Assembly (NCBI GenBank): GCA_022385805.1
Contig: MU277671.1
Span: 318,808-382,807 of the forward strand
Reading direction: 5' to 3'
DNA length: 64,000 bases
From: Pilatotrama ljubarskyi
Taxonomy: Eukaryota > Basidiomycota > Agaricomycetes > Polyporales > Polyporaceae
In this document: positions 33,040 to 45,036 of the stretch, one piece after another
How positions within the stretch are numbered: position 1 is the stretch's first letter
Layout of the letters: every line of letters begins with the position of its first letter
Position numbers and translations under genes: made by a program
Notes under the pieces: model-generated
What the model saw: the letters and a program-made list of their open reading frames with translations, nothing else
The model's database searches: none
Told to the model about the DNA's origin: nothing

Positions 33040-35495
33040 ATGGCCGACTACGCAAACGAGACGTCGGGTCTCACCACCTCCCGACCAAAGACGCGCAGCC
33101 GCAAATGGCTCTGGATCGGCGTCCCCGTCGCGATCGTCGTCATCCTCGCCGCCGTCCTCGGAGGCGTCCTCGGCAGCCGCGCCCACAAGAACAACAGCAA
33201 CAACTCGTCGAGCGCCGCCGCCGCGGGATCTTCACCGACCGGCGAAGCGGCGGCCAGCCAGGCTGCGAGCATTAAGGAAGCCGTCGGTCTCTTCCCGACT
33301 GCCACGGACAGCCAATACCTCCTCCCCCTATACCCCTCTACGGTACGCAAACTGCTTTGCAGGACAGAGAGGCAACTGTACTCACCATTCGCAGACTAAT
33401 ACCGCCGCTTTCACCACCCCGACCTTCCACGAGTCTAGCAACGCCGCGCTCGCATGGCCAAAGGACTCCTTCCAGCCGTCGAATCCGAAGCCGACCTCTG
33501 TGCGCCAGGACCGCCCGCGTCTCATCGCCCCCTCGTACAAGTGGGCTGCCCTCCCCCAGCTCATCCAGAGCGACCCCTACCTCAAGTTCTGGAATGAGAC
33601 CATCTTCGGCAACGCGACGGCCTACTTCGACCTGCAGCCGGTGCAATACCACATGGACGGTAGCAGCGGGATCCTCGACAACGCGCGCGAGATCAAGATG
33701 CGGGTCAAGGCGTTCGCATATGTGTACCGGATGACGAACGACACGAAGTGGCTGGACAGGGCATACAGCGAGCTCCAGGTGAGTACTCGTCCTTATGTAT
33801 GCGGGGAGGCTCCGCTCAAGCGCCGTCTCCATTCAAGAACGCCGTGAGCGACTCGTTTGGGCCATCAGGGCAGGACAAATGGAATCCGACGCACTTCCTC
33901 GACACCGCGGAGTTTACGGCGGCATTCGCGATCGCCTACGACTGGCTGCACGATGCGTGGTCCGATGACCAGCGGAGCCAGATCCTGTCGAGCATGAAGA
34001 CGTACGGCCTCGAGGTCGGCCTGAACGCGTTCTCGAACTCGTCCACTGGCTGGTGGGCAAACAATATCGAGGGCAACTGGAACTGCGTATGCAACAGCGG
34101 CCTCACGATGGGCGCGCTCGCCATCCTCGGCGACGACACCGACAACCTCGCTGAGCAGATCCTCGGCAAGACCATCCCCAACGCGCTGTCGAACTGCATC
34201 TGGGCCGTCTCCTCCGACGGTACCTGGTCAGAGACCGCCAACTATTGGTACTTCGGTACAACCGGCCTCGCTGAGATGACCGCCTCCCTGATGACCGCGA
34301 CGGGCTCCGACTACGGCTTGTTGCAAAACAACCCGAACCTGAACCTTACCGGTCTCTACCACATGTACGTGACAGGCCCGGGCTCGCTCTTCGCATACGG
34401 CGACCACGGCCCGAACAAATTCTCCACGACTGCGAACTCGATCCTCTTCTGGGGCGACGTGCTGAACCGGCCCGAGTACGTGCTCTTCCAGCGGGACCAG
34501 CACGACGCGCCGGAGCCGTGGAGCATGTTCTGGTACGACCCGACGGTCGCGGGCGCGTTCTGGGACGGCATGCCGCTCGACCACTTCTTCGACAACAGCA
34601 CGGACCAGTGGGGCGCGATGCGCAGCAGCTGGACGGACGAGAACGCGCTCTACGTCGCGATGAAGGCGGGAACGCTCCAGGGCCACCAGACGCACAACGA
34701 CCTCGACGTGGGCGACTTTGTGCTCGACGCGCTCGGCACGCGCTGGGCCGGCGAACTCGGCTCGGGCGACTACCTCTCTACGGGCTACTTCTCGAGCGAC
34801 GCGCAGGATAGTCAGCGCTGGCTGTACTACCGCAAGCGGACCGAGGGCCAGAACACGGTGCTCGTCAACAAGGCGAACCAGCTCGTCACTGCGCAGCCGA
34901 CTGTGAACCACGACTCGTCGGGTACTCAGCAGGGCTCAAGCACGGTCTTTGACGTGCCCAACGACTCGACGGCGTACTTCACGATCGACATGAAGAGTGC
35001 CTACGACAACGTGTGAGTACTACTGTAGCACGCTCCGTGCCTCAGGTTACTCATATGACCGTCGTGTCCAGGAACTCGTTCAAGCGTGGCATCCGGATGC
35101 TCAACGGCCGCAAGCAGGTCCTGCTGCAGGACGACATCGACGCCTCCGGAGACATCATGTGGCGGATGCACACGAACGCGACAGTCGACGCCTCGGGCAC
35201 GTCCGCGACGCTCACGATCGGCGACAAGAAGCTGCAGATGAGCATCCTGAACCCTCCCGATGGCGCGAGCATCACGACGGGCGAGGCCGTGCGCTTCGAG
35301 GACGACCCGCCCCTGCCGTCCGGACAGTCCGACCAGCCGAACCCGGGCGTCACGGTGGTGATGATCAGCCTGCCGGCGGGCAAGTACAGCTTGCAAGTCC
35401 TCTTCAACCCGCAGTGGGATGGCATGTCGGCGAGCGACTTTGTCACGCCGCCGTCAGTACCAGTCGACAGTTGGTCATTGACAAGCCACAACTAG
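33040..35495 (+). CDS. membrane-anchored heparinase II/III-like polysaccharide lyase
   Basis: Four exons (33040-33342, 33395-33778, 33838-35012, 35072-35495) encode 761 residues. A short cytosolic N-terminus is followed by a signal anchor at about residues 23-46 (WLWIGVPVAIVVILAAVLGG), a Ser/Ala/Asn-rich stalk and a large extracytoplasmic domain. That domain has an alpha-barrel-like region (FAIAYDWLHDAWSDDQRSQI, EGNWNCVCNSGLTMGALAI, WSETANYWYFGTTGLAEM) and then a beta-sandwich heparinase II/III-like region with HQTHNDLDVGDFVLDALG, the usual conserved His-containing motif. Fungi lack heparin, so the substrate is probably another uronic-acid polysaccharide or a cell-wall polymer. Several Asn-x-Ser/Thr sites fit secretion. 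It sits between two homeobox genes. Confidence 0.82.
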
Positions 35496-35926
35496 TTGTG
35501 GACTTTTCGCTCTTTCCTCCCTGGCGTCTGAACGGACTGTTGATTTGAGCGTTGACAATGACTATCATGGACTGTGGTTAGCACGAGGTGCAGTGGCTAC
35601 CCCCGGACTCTCGTATACTACGTCGACGTATAGTAACTATTTGTGGCAACAGTCCACGAGATGTACCCTGGGCACGTTTGCCCTGTCTTCAGCAAATGTA
35701 CATCGCCATTTCTCCTTTGTCCGTCGTCCGAGGTACAGCGCGGAGTCTATGCTTCATGAGGCTGACATCGTACGATTGAACGCGATCGCGGAATCCCTCG
35801 GTAAGCTCGCTTCCTCCTCGGCGGCTGACCATGCTGCTGACCATGGCCGCGTCAGCCCAGCTGTGGCAGCAAAACAGCGTTCACAGGCCAGGCGTGAGCT
35901 TCAGATGTACGACCTCACCTGAGACT
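35496..35926. other. intergenic; leader of homeobox gene 2 with a possible uORF
   Basis: An ATG at 35749 opens a 57-codon frame that stops at 35922, five bases before the homeobox start. It could be an upstream ORF damping translation, if the transcript begins before it. Nothing else was recognised. Confidence 0.4.
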
Positions 35927-37131
35927 ATGCCGACCATGCCCTCAAATTCGCCTCGCAAGACCCGCTCGCGCTCTCGCCTCGTCTCCGGCAGCTACGACTA
36001 CGAAGAGTCGGTCGTGGACGGCTCGTCGGCACAGGCATCCCCAGCAACGTGCCTCGGATACACGACCATTCCAGTTATGAAGGCCTCGTCCATGGAACCG
36101 GCTTCGGGCGAGCATGCGGGAGGTGAGAAGAGGGCGCGACACAGAATCAACGAGTTCCAGCTTGCGAGGCTGGAGGAGCTGTACCGGGAGAACACGCACC
36201 CAAGTAGGCAGGCCAAAGAAGACCTGGCTAGAGAGATCGGGATGTGCGTATATCCTGCGCGGTGCTTTCTGTCGCTGATGAGTCCTCGTCGTGCCGCCTA
36301 TGCTCTGACCACTGGCTGTGCGCAACTCCTCTCTTCACCAGGACCGTCAAGAGCGTCCTGATATGGTTCCAAAACAGACGGCAGGACCGGAGACGGAAGA
36401 CTACCAAGTCGGCCAAGGCATCGTTGGGGCGTGCCGAGGGTGCCCAAGGACGGAACTCCCAAACAACTGGCAAGCTGCCGAAGCCGAAGCATACCTCCGG
36501 GAGGAAGGAGCTAGCTGCTGCTGCTGCGGGAGCATCTGCATCTGCAGAACCTATAGTCCAACCACGGACCGGCGCGGCCGTTCGTCGGGATCGTCCTGCA
36601 ACATACACTCTTAAGCCCCACTCATCTCCCCTCTCTTCGCGAAGCGAAGGCGAGACGATGAACGTCGACGATCCTTCCTCGTCTTCAAGCTGCACCGCAG
36701 CAACATCTGTGCACGCCAAGCACCTGCCTCAGACTCAGGTCGCCCGGTCGCCCAGCAGTTCCCTGGACTCTTCCTCCTCAGACTCTCCCCATGCGCTCTG
36801 GAGATGCATCGTGAAGTCGCCACCACCGCCACCGCCTCCCTTCGAAGCAATTCCGAAGGCGGGCCTTGGGACGTCTCGACGGCCCTTTGGAAACCTGCAC
36901 AGCGAGCAGGTGACGTCGCGTAAGCCTGATCTGGAATGGGCGTGCGCGAACTCGGCGGCGCGGCGCAAACATGGGTACTACGTCTATCGCGACGAAGATG
37001 ACTCTGACGGCGAGAGCAGCGAGCTTGAAAGTCAACCTGCTACGGTGACGAGGAACTCTAGCACTCTACGAGTCAAGCGGAAGCGAAGCGCAATGGAGAC
37101 TTTGCCTGGTTCCCCCCGTGGCCATTCCTAG
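35927..37131 (+). CDS. homeobox transcription factor 2
   Basis: Two exons (35927-36243 and 36342-37131) encode 368 residues. The homeodomain is at about residues 65-125: KRARHRINEFQLARLEELYR, then ENTHPSRQAKEDLAREIGM, then TVKSVLIWFQNRRQDRRRK. The helix-3 core is WFQNRR. As in homeobox gene 1, the single intron interrupts the Met codon between helices 2 and 3. The C-terminal half is Ser/Pro-rich with a polyproline run and the shared motif DLEWACANSAARRKHG, followed by an acidic patch (DEDDSDGESSELES). An in-frame Met lies three codons downstream and further ones upstream (from 35831); the chosen start avoids overlap with the upstream frame. Targets unknown; some Agaricomycete homeobox genes act in fruiting. 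Confidence 0.85.
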
Positions 37132-37663
37132 GGAGTACGACTTGCTCTTCCCTCCGGACCTTTTACTGGGTGCCTCTCTGCTGCTCACGCTCAAACACTC
37201 TGCCCGCGCTGCTAGTGAAGCTTGAGAACTCGAGGGCACACTATCTATTCTTGCTCGGATTTTTATCTCTAGGGGCTCGGCACGACGCCTTGGTTTTTCG
37301 CGGTCTCTTGGGTCTCATCTTGGGTCCTATGGTGGGAGTCAGCTTGCTTTGCCTACCGATACAGGCGTACTTCCTGACCTCGTTCTCACCTGGATCCATC
37401 TCACATATCTAACTGCCCTCCTGTACAGACTACACTTCACCTGCTCCAATGTGATGACACGCTCAGGGACGATAGGAAAATGCTTGTTGCATATGGGACA
37501 ACACCACGACATGACAGCTACCAATGCAGATGAATATGCTACTTGCGATGACGAGAATCGGCCCAGATCGATGCTTGCACGAGCCAATTGCAGAGGCTCT
37601 ACGAGCGATGCATGTTGGGGATAATTACAGTCCCTAACCCAGAGCTCTACTCGGCCCTCCCAC
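37132..37663. other. convergent 3' region
   Basis: It lies between the end of homeobox gene 2 and the end of the WD40 gene. It is AT-richer than its surroundings and probably consists of two 3' UTRs. No coding block was recognised. Confidence 0.5.
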
Positions 37664-40600
37664 TCAACCGAGTGACTTTTTCCGTTTCTTCCCCGCCTTA
37701 ACGGCTGGAGAGGCGTCCGACTCTGATGGCGCTGGCTGGCTGGGCGTGTACGCATCACCACCACGTCCTGTCCCGTTAGGTGTCGGCTTTGTCTTGGACG
37801 AAGCAGGAGGGGTCGAAGGGGCAGTTCTGACTCCGTTGACGTGGGGAGGAACACCATTCGGCTTGTGGATGCCATTGACGTGCGGGAACGCTGGCGGAGG
37901 CATCGATGAAGGTGGACCTGAGAGACGATCCGCATGAGCAAAGACGTCAAGGAGGGCCGGAGACAGACGCACCTTTGATCGCGGATTGGATGAATATCTC
38001 CACAAAGCCATTCATCTCCTGCCTGTCCACGACGCGGTCGAGCGGCGCGCCACTCTTGGCCGGCCGCGCAGCTGTCTCGCCATCCTCGTCGACGTCCATC
38101 TCGTCCTCCTCCTGTTCCCGCTCCTCGTGCTCGTCCGCATCGTCTGGCCGAGTCGCGAGGAACCCGTCCATGACAGCATCGAAGAGCGTCTCGAGAGGCG
38201 GCATGAGATGTGCGGGCGCGTCGAATGCTTGCGCGATCTCTTTCCCCTTCCAGGGCTTCGCGGTGCTTGTCGCAGCAGCAGCGGACGTAGAAGGCGCAGA
38301 CGCGAGGTCCGCGAACGCAGACGCGCCGAAGATGTCGTGGAAGAGCGTGCGCTTTCCAACGGCCACATCGCGCGTGATACCCTGGGCGGACGCCCCTTCT
38401 TCCTCAGGCACCTGGACGTCGTCTCCGAAGACGACGACACTCCATGTGTCGGTGATACCTACTAGCGTGAAGCCTGCAGGATCTGTCGGGAAGAAGCCAG
38501 ACGACGGCACGGGGACAGCGGAACGGAGATGGAAGGGTAGCGTGCGGATGGCGACAGGATAGGATGTCGAAGGGTGGAAGATGAGGACCCTCGTCGAGGG
38601 AGACTCGGTGTTCGTCGAGGGCGAGATGCGCTCCATCACGGCGAACTGGTCTTCCGTAGGGTGGACCACGGGCTCTATCGCTGTTTGGCTGCGGTAGTGC
38701 CATCGTACTGAAGAACGGAGTGATGAACAACGAGAACTACATGGGACGTGGAGGAGCACTCACGGTTTTGCAACACGAGGTCCCACAGGAGGACGTCCCT
38801 TGGCCCACTGATCACCATGTAACGGCCGCTCGACCCTAGGAACTGCACGCGACACATGGTCGCACACTCTGGGCATGTGAGGACTTGATGAAGCGCGTTC
38901 GTATCGGGGTCATATATCGCAACATGCGAGCCGACGGAGACGGCGAGCAATGAGCCGTCAGGCGACCACGAGACGTCTGAGGGGGTCTCGGTGCGGAAGC
39001 GGAGCGTTGAACGAGCGACCCAATACTCTGGAAACTAAGGATCAGGATAGAAGAGTAGATCACACGAAGGATAACACGCACCTTCGACGCCCTCAGCCTT
39101 CGTCTTCACCGAACGGATCCTCCACGTCTTGATATTGCCGTCCTCACCTGTGGTTGCGAGCAGCAGATCGTCCTGCGTTCGCGCATACGGCCTGAACGCG
39201 ACCCCGGTGACTTTCTTCAGCCCGTGCGGCCTATCGATGCGAGTGTTCAATATCCAGAAGCCGGCTTTGCGGTCCCACTGCCATATCTTCATGTACACTT
39301 CGGCGCGGAAGGACTCATCGGCTTCTCTGGAATCTACCGTGGCCATCCAGTCGCCGGAATCGGAGAGCACGGCACGCTCGACGCGAGCAGGCTGTAGAGG
39401 CTTCTCGTCTCTTCTTGAAACCCGGTTCGAGGGTGAGACTTCTAGTTCTGACAGGAGGCGGGATGTGGAGGGGGAAAAGGTCTGTAATGAGGAAGGGTGG
39501 GAGGAAGGGAGAATGAGGGTTGAGGAAAGCGAGTGGATAGCAAGCGGTACAGCAGTTGATGTGGATGGTCTATCATGAGATATTGCAGGATCTAGACAAG
39601 GGGTCAGCAATGGCGAGTGCGAAATAGACATGCCATACGCACCTAGCTTGATGCGAGCTATTGACCGCGAGATTTTGAGCGTGGAAGCACGGACAAAGAC
39701 AAACGAAGCGTCTGCCAGGCCAAGCAGGTACTCCTCCTCCGCTCCCTTGTTCAGCAGAGAGATGTGCACGATGGGCGAGCCCACTCGCGGCACAAACTCC
39801 TTTTTGCCTGTATGCAGCTGCCAGATGACCAGCACCGCTTCCTCGCCACCACTGAGCAAATATGCACCATTCGGCGTGAACGCCAGGGATGAGACAGCAT
39901 GTGCGTGCCAGTGCAGGGTCGTCGTCTGCGCAGTCTTCTCCACCCCAGCAGTCTTCACGGCGATAGACTCGTTCAGACAGTACCATAGTCGGATGCACCC
40001 AGTAGCATCGCCCGTCGCGAAGTATTCCTCCGAGGGATGGAAAGCCAGACAGGTCAACCGCTCAGGCGAGACAAACTTCGTGAAGCCAGCCTTGAGGTCC
40101 ACAGTGCGACAGACATAGGCTTTGTGGCCAGCAGTAGCGACTAACCATGCACCGCTCGGAGAGATCGCCAGACCCGTCGTCGACCTAGTCTTGCCCACAC
40201 CGACGATCTCCGAAGACACTTGCACCGGTGCCGCTGCCGTCGCCGCAGTGGGCTTGAGCGATACCCGCAGAACGGCGACATTGTCCTCCTCGGTCGCGAC
40301 ATTTGCTGCAAAACGCTCAACGGACGCACTTTCGACGCGAGGTGAGACGGCGCACCTTTGCTCGTCTTCTTTTTCGTCGGTCGCGCGGCAGCGACGAAGA
40401 CGTGATCCCGAAACTTCTCGTGCGCGGTCAGGTGGAAGATGGGTTGCGAGACGCAGATCGTCTGCAGGAGGGAGGCGTCCAGGAAGTCCCATACTCGGAT
40501 GTAACCATCCAGAGAGCCTGTGATCAGCTGGAACGGGTTGTGTGGGTTCAGGATCGCGGACGTGACAACATCTGATTGCAGCGAGCTCCCCGCGGCATCG

Positions 40601-40983
40601 GACACACTCGTAGGAGGGGGAGTCAGGGTCGACACGACCTCTCCAGTCGCAACGGAGTGAATCTTCACGGAGGGACCAGCGGCGGAGAAGAAGTAGCTGC
40701 ACAGAAGTCAGTCAAGTCCCCCAACAACATACATTTTGACCGCTGCGCACCTTCCGTCCTTGGTGAAGATAGGCGGCACCCTACTCGCCGACGAGTCCGT
40801 CAAAGACTTCCACGACCACACCTCCGCGTCCTCGAGCTCTTTCGCCTTCGCCTTCTTCCGCTTGCGAGGGTTCGGAGCCGGCGGCGCCGTTCCAGCGGGG
40901 GGTATATCCTGAGACGCTTTTGCGGGAGAGCTCTGCGCGTCCGTCGCAGTCATCGCACGCGTCCGGTCGACAGCCACAGGCAT
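37664..40983 (-). CDS. WDR75/Nan1 (Utp17)-like tUTP WD40 protein
   Basis: Nucleolar WD40-repeat subunit of the t-UTP/UtpA part of the small-subunit processome, needed for pre-18S rRNA transcription and processing. Seven exons (40983-40751, 40696-40356, 40305-39643, 39591-39082, 39027-38764, 38680-37973, 37917-37664) encode 990 residues, within the family range. The basic N-terminus (PRKRKKAKAKE) looks like a nuclear signal. WD-type repeats run through two propellers (NPFQLITGSLDGYIRVWDF, YFATGDATGCIRLWYC, NGAYLLSGGEEAVLVIWQL, DDLLLATTGEDGNIKTWRI, SPDGSLLAVSVGSHVAIYD, GRYMVISGPRDVLLWDL). The acidic segment (EEREQEEDEMDVDEDGE) and the basic end (KAGKKRKKSLG) are typical nucleolar features. All introns are 50-83 nt with clean phases. 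Confidence 0.87.
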
Positions 40984-41429
40984 GGTCGGGAGTCGGGACC
41001 TGGTGAGGGCGGGGAGCAAGGCGTTCTTTCCAAAAATTTGCCACGTGCCCGAAATGGCAATCCGAGTCGGGCAGCGCGCTCGGGCGCTTCCTCGTGGCGC
41101 GCGCGCGCCGGTGGCGGTGATTTCATGACCAGCGTGTCCCGAAACGGCGTCGTGGTAGAATGCATTGCGGCGTATATACACAAGCTCAGCTACAGCAACG
41201 CGTCAACGTGGAAGGGAATGTGAAGGAGCGGGGTGGCATGGCATGTAGTGGTCATAATTGTCATCGTGAAATTGATACAGTGCAGCATGATGGCAGGGTA
41301 TCGCAGCGTGAAGTACATATAAGCCATACTCCTAGGCAAGGGTCCGCGAGCACGTAACCCACTACTCGTCACAACAGCGGAAAAGGAATGGAATCGGAGA
41401 AGAGTACAGACTATAACAAACTGAGGCAT
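40984..41429. other. intergenic on minus strand
   Basis: It holds the WD40 gene promoter and the 3' UTR of the zinc-cluster gene. No coding block was seen. Confidence 0.5.
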
Positions 41430-44400
41430 TTACCAAATCTGAGGGGCGGCGGGTAGATAGTCAGCGGGGAGGAGGAAGGCGTCGATGCCGTTGGCGCCGA
41501 ACGACGCGCCGCCGAGACTCTGGTCGGAGAGCCACACAGGCAGCTGCTCGTTCGAGGTCGTCTCGAAGCCGCGCCATATGGTCTCGATATTCGTCGCGTA
41601 CTGTTGGGCGTACGGGTGCGGCGGGCCCATAGGCACATGACCGACGGCGTCGGGATGTCCCTGTCCCTGGTACGGCGGCTCGAACGTCGGAGACGTGGGA
41701 GGCTGCGACGTCGCGGACTGGCTGACTGCGTCCGAGGAGTAGCCACCCGCATCGCTGACAGATCGATGTCTCTGGTCCCTCGCCATCGTCGGCGAGCGGG
41801 AGGTCGAAACGGACTGTCTCCTCTTCCTGAATCGCTTCAACATCAACTGCAAAGTCAACGCATAGCGCTTCCCGGGGACTAGCAAACACGAGTCAGGACA
41901 ACGTCTTTTGGTGTCATGCGTGATCCGGCATACCTTCAGAGAGAAGAGCCGAGAGCTGCTCAACGAGAGCCCGGATCTCGTGGGTGTTACATTGGTCGGG
42001 GCTACCCGCACGATCAGCATTAGTTGCACCAGCTTCCGGCGAAGGCTACTCACAAGAGACGACACAAGCGGAGCAGGAATGATGCCGAGAATGTTGCAGT
42101 GGCATGGGTATAATGCACCGCTGCCATAGAACGCATTAGTCCGATAGGACACGAGGTGATACATGTTACAACGCACCATATTTCATGCCTTCCCTGTACG
42201 ACGGAGAGTTCACAGTGATATCCAAGATCTGACGACCGATCTGAATCGAGCGGATAGCGAGCTCGCGCTGCGCAGGCGGCATCTTCTGGACGTCCTCCGG
42301 GCCATCGATGCCTCTCAGAGCCGTGGCGTTGTGGAACAGCTCCGCGTGCAGGTGTTGGATCTGCAGACTCTGGCGATAGAACGCTGCAACAGAACGTCAT
42401 GTCAGTCTCGGTCGAATCCACCAACTAGCGGACAGAACGCACCAGCATCTTCGTATTTCTGCGAGAACGCCTGGTCCCACGTGGCGTACCAGTTGCGGAA
42501 CTCCATATCGGCCTCGTGCAGGACGTTGAACGTGATCTCGTCCACGGCGCGGTCGAAGAGCGGCGCGAGATTGTTGTGGACACGCTCGCGGATGGCCATG
42601 AGCTCGACAGTCGAGACGAGCCGCATGTCGTCCTCGATCGCGAGCGGATGCTGAAGAAGCAACCGGCATTGCCAGATGCTCTCGTCGTCCTTGAGGATGG
42701 ACGGGCGGCCGGTGCCGTAGGACATCCTGAGCAGCAAGTGGGCGTCAGTAATAGATGAGTTTGTATTGTCCGCTGGATAACGCACTGATGCTCGAAAAGA
42801 TAGAGACAGAACCATGTCCTCGAGGCCACGACGAGCTGCCTATCTTTGGCAGACGTCGAGGCCTTGCCTACCTTCATGCGCTTCAGGAGCTCAGGCCACG
42901 CCTTGTGCATGGCTGCAGTCCTGTCAATATTAGCACCCGTCCAGCCTCTCTCAGAAAGCAGCGGCGACTCACACAACTCCATCGCCATCCGCACGGCGTG
43001 CCCGCCGCTCAGCCAACCATTGTCCGACCATCCAGACACGAGCACTGAACAAAGCACAAGTCAGCGCCACGCCACCAATCGAAGATTGCCGCCTTTCTCA
43101 CCCATCGCCTGGACAGCCTCCTGGCGCGTGACCGGCGAGAAGAGGGTCGCGCACGAGATGGCCTGGACCTCTTCCAAGCACTTCAAGAATACGTCGCTGG
43201 GGTTGCCTGCAAAAATACCGCCCAGCTCAGCATCGAGTCCCCCTGAACTTTGACCACTCGAAACGAAACCTACCGCCACCGTCCCTGACCTTGGCGGCGA
43301 CCATGCAAATGCAGTCCACCGCGAACGGCGAGCGCTCGTGCAGCGCATCGTACGTGTCCACGCTCGCGTCGAACACGGGCAGGAACGTCGAGCACCCGTG
43401 GTAGAATCTGCGCAAGGGGGGCCACGCGCTATCAGCACTCCCACATCCCAGACCGGCATATCCTCGGCACGACGTACATCCTGAAGAGCTCACGGGCCTC
43501 CGCTTCGGAGATGATCTTCTTTGTCACTACTGCAAAGGGGCGCCCATTCAGTCAGCCTGCGGCGCTTCGCAAGATAGATCGAGGGCCGGGACCCCTTACC
43601 GTCGGGGAACGTCGTCGATCGCGGCACCAAATGGTGCACCTTCCTGCGCTTCGCAGGACGGGCCTGCCGCGGTTCGGGCGAAGACGTGCGCGCACGGCTG
43701 GGCGCCTCGCTTTCTACGCCGTTCTCCTGCAGCGGCAGCGCACACCAGTCAGCTGCGTGTCATTAGAGCTCATAACCCTATCGGTCACAGACCTTGGCGG
43801 CCCGCTCAATGGCGACATCGGCCAGGCCTCGCAGGACTTCCCAGGGTGCGACAAGCCCTGATGCAGGAAGCTCCCCACCCTCCTCTTCGGCGTCAGAAGA
43901 ATCCGCACTAGTGGCAGCGGAAGGGGGTGGCAGGCCTCGTTTTGTTCCAGAGCTGGCTTCCTGCGGGCGCCCCTGCTGACGTCCGTTATCCGCTGCATTG
44001 TAACGCATGGAGGACACGTTTGTTGGTTGTGACCGCGGAGGACCCATAGACTCGATGCTCGAGAAGGGGGGTAAACTTGGTCCGTGCGTGCCCGGATGTT
44101 GTTGGCCTGTGGCGCCGTTGTTGTACACCATACCAGGGGGCGGCCCTTGAGGATGCATGTCGCCAGGACCGGCGGGTCTGTGACTCTGGGGGACGTTCGG
44201 AGGCGGATACATGGGCGGATGGGGTTCTCTATGCACCCGTTGGGCAACCGAATTAGGCATGACATGACCGGAGGTCAAAGTACTTGTGGCTATAGCATGC
44301 ATGGTGTGGGTAGTATCCACCGCAAGCTGAGCAGGATGCGCACCAGTGGAAGGCGTAGACACCGCCGGTGACCCCAGACTCTGTCCTCCGGGCGAGTGGT

Positions 44401-45036
44401 GGGCAAACGGAGGATAGGTCGACGGCGAACGCGACGTGACTGGTACGCCGCCGCCGCCACGGAGATGCGAGACGATCTCGAGCAAGGTGTTCTGGATTGC
44501 AGTCTGGGTCGCGCGAATGTCAGCGACATGAGATTCAAGACTTCGTATACGTCTACCAGGCTGCATTCAGCGGGCTCGTCGCGACACAGAACGCGGCAGG
44601 ACTCACTCCAATCCAGCTTCTCCCGTCAGACTGGCCTCCCTCGTCGGTTTCTCAAACAAACACTCCAGTCCGGCGTGCCGACAACGTCTGCAGGGAGGAT
44701 TCTCCGCGCCCTCGCAGCGCATCTTCTGCTTGCGACAGGCATTCTGTATGACGATGAGGTGTGAGTGGGGCCCCGATCGACGGGAAGGGGATCTCTATGG
44801 GACATACACATGCACCTGGAATGATTACGGTGAATACGGTCCGATGGGCGACGGAGGCTGCGATAGAATGGATGGGGGATTATGTACTTACGGGGCACCC
44901 TGTTCAACGTTCTGACGACTGGCTTCTGGTCGGGTTTCTGGTCCGGTTTCGGACCCATACTGTCCATGTCCTCCTGCTTCTTGACGTTCATGTTGGTGCT
45001 GGAGCTGCTGGAGCTGCCGCTGCCGACTGGATCCAT
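41430..45036 (-). CDS. Zn(2)Cys(6) fungal-specific transcription factor
   Basis: Nuclear regulator with a binuclear zinc cluster and a fungal-specific (MHR) domain. Fifteen exons: 45036-44892, 44815-44808, 44743-44607, 44552-43793, 43726-43600, 43529-43478, 43407-43274, 43206-43102, 43044-42973, 42912-42786, 42726-42443, 42383-42177, 42120-42054, 42001-41934, 41878-41430; 913 residues. Splicing creates the exact C-x2-C-x6-C-x7-C-x2-C-x6-C pattern at residues 51-79 (ACNACRKQKMRCEG, then ENPPCRRCRHAGLEC). The first cysteine sits in an 8-nt exon. Next are a coiled-coil dimer segment (RIRSLESHVADIRATQ), a Pro-rich linker and the MHR region (RIFYHGCSTFLPVFDAS, FLKCLEEVQAISCATLFSPV, TWFCLYLFEHQMSYGTGRP). 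Homologues include regulators of carbon use; its targets here are unknown. Confidence 0.88.

Noticed and set aside
34228..34911. Antisense frame over the heparinase-like gene
   Set aside because: Val/Arg/Glu-rich shadow of GC3-biased coding sequence.
42861..42871. Possible intron donor GTAGGC in exon 10 of the zinc-cluster gene
   Set aside because: No downstream acceptor keeps the frame, while reading through gives a continuous family-like sequence.
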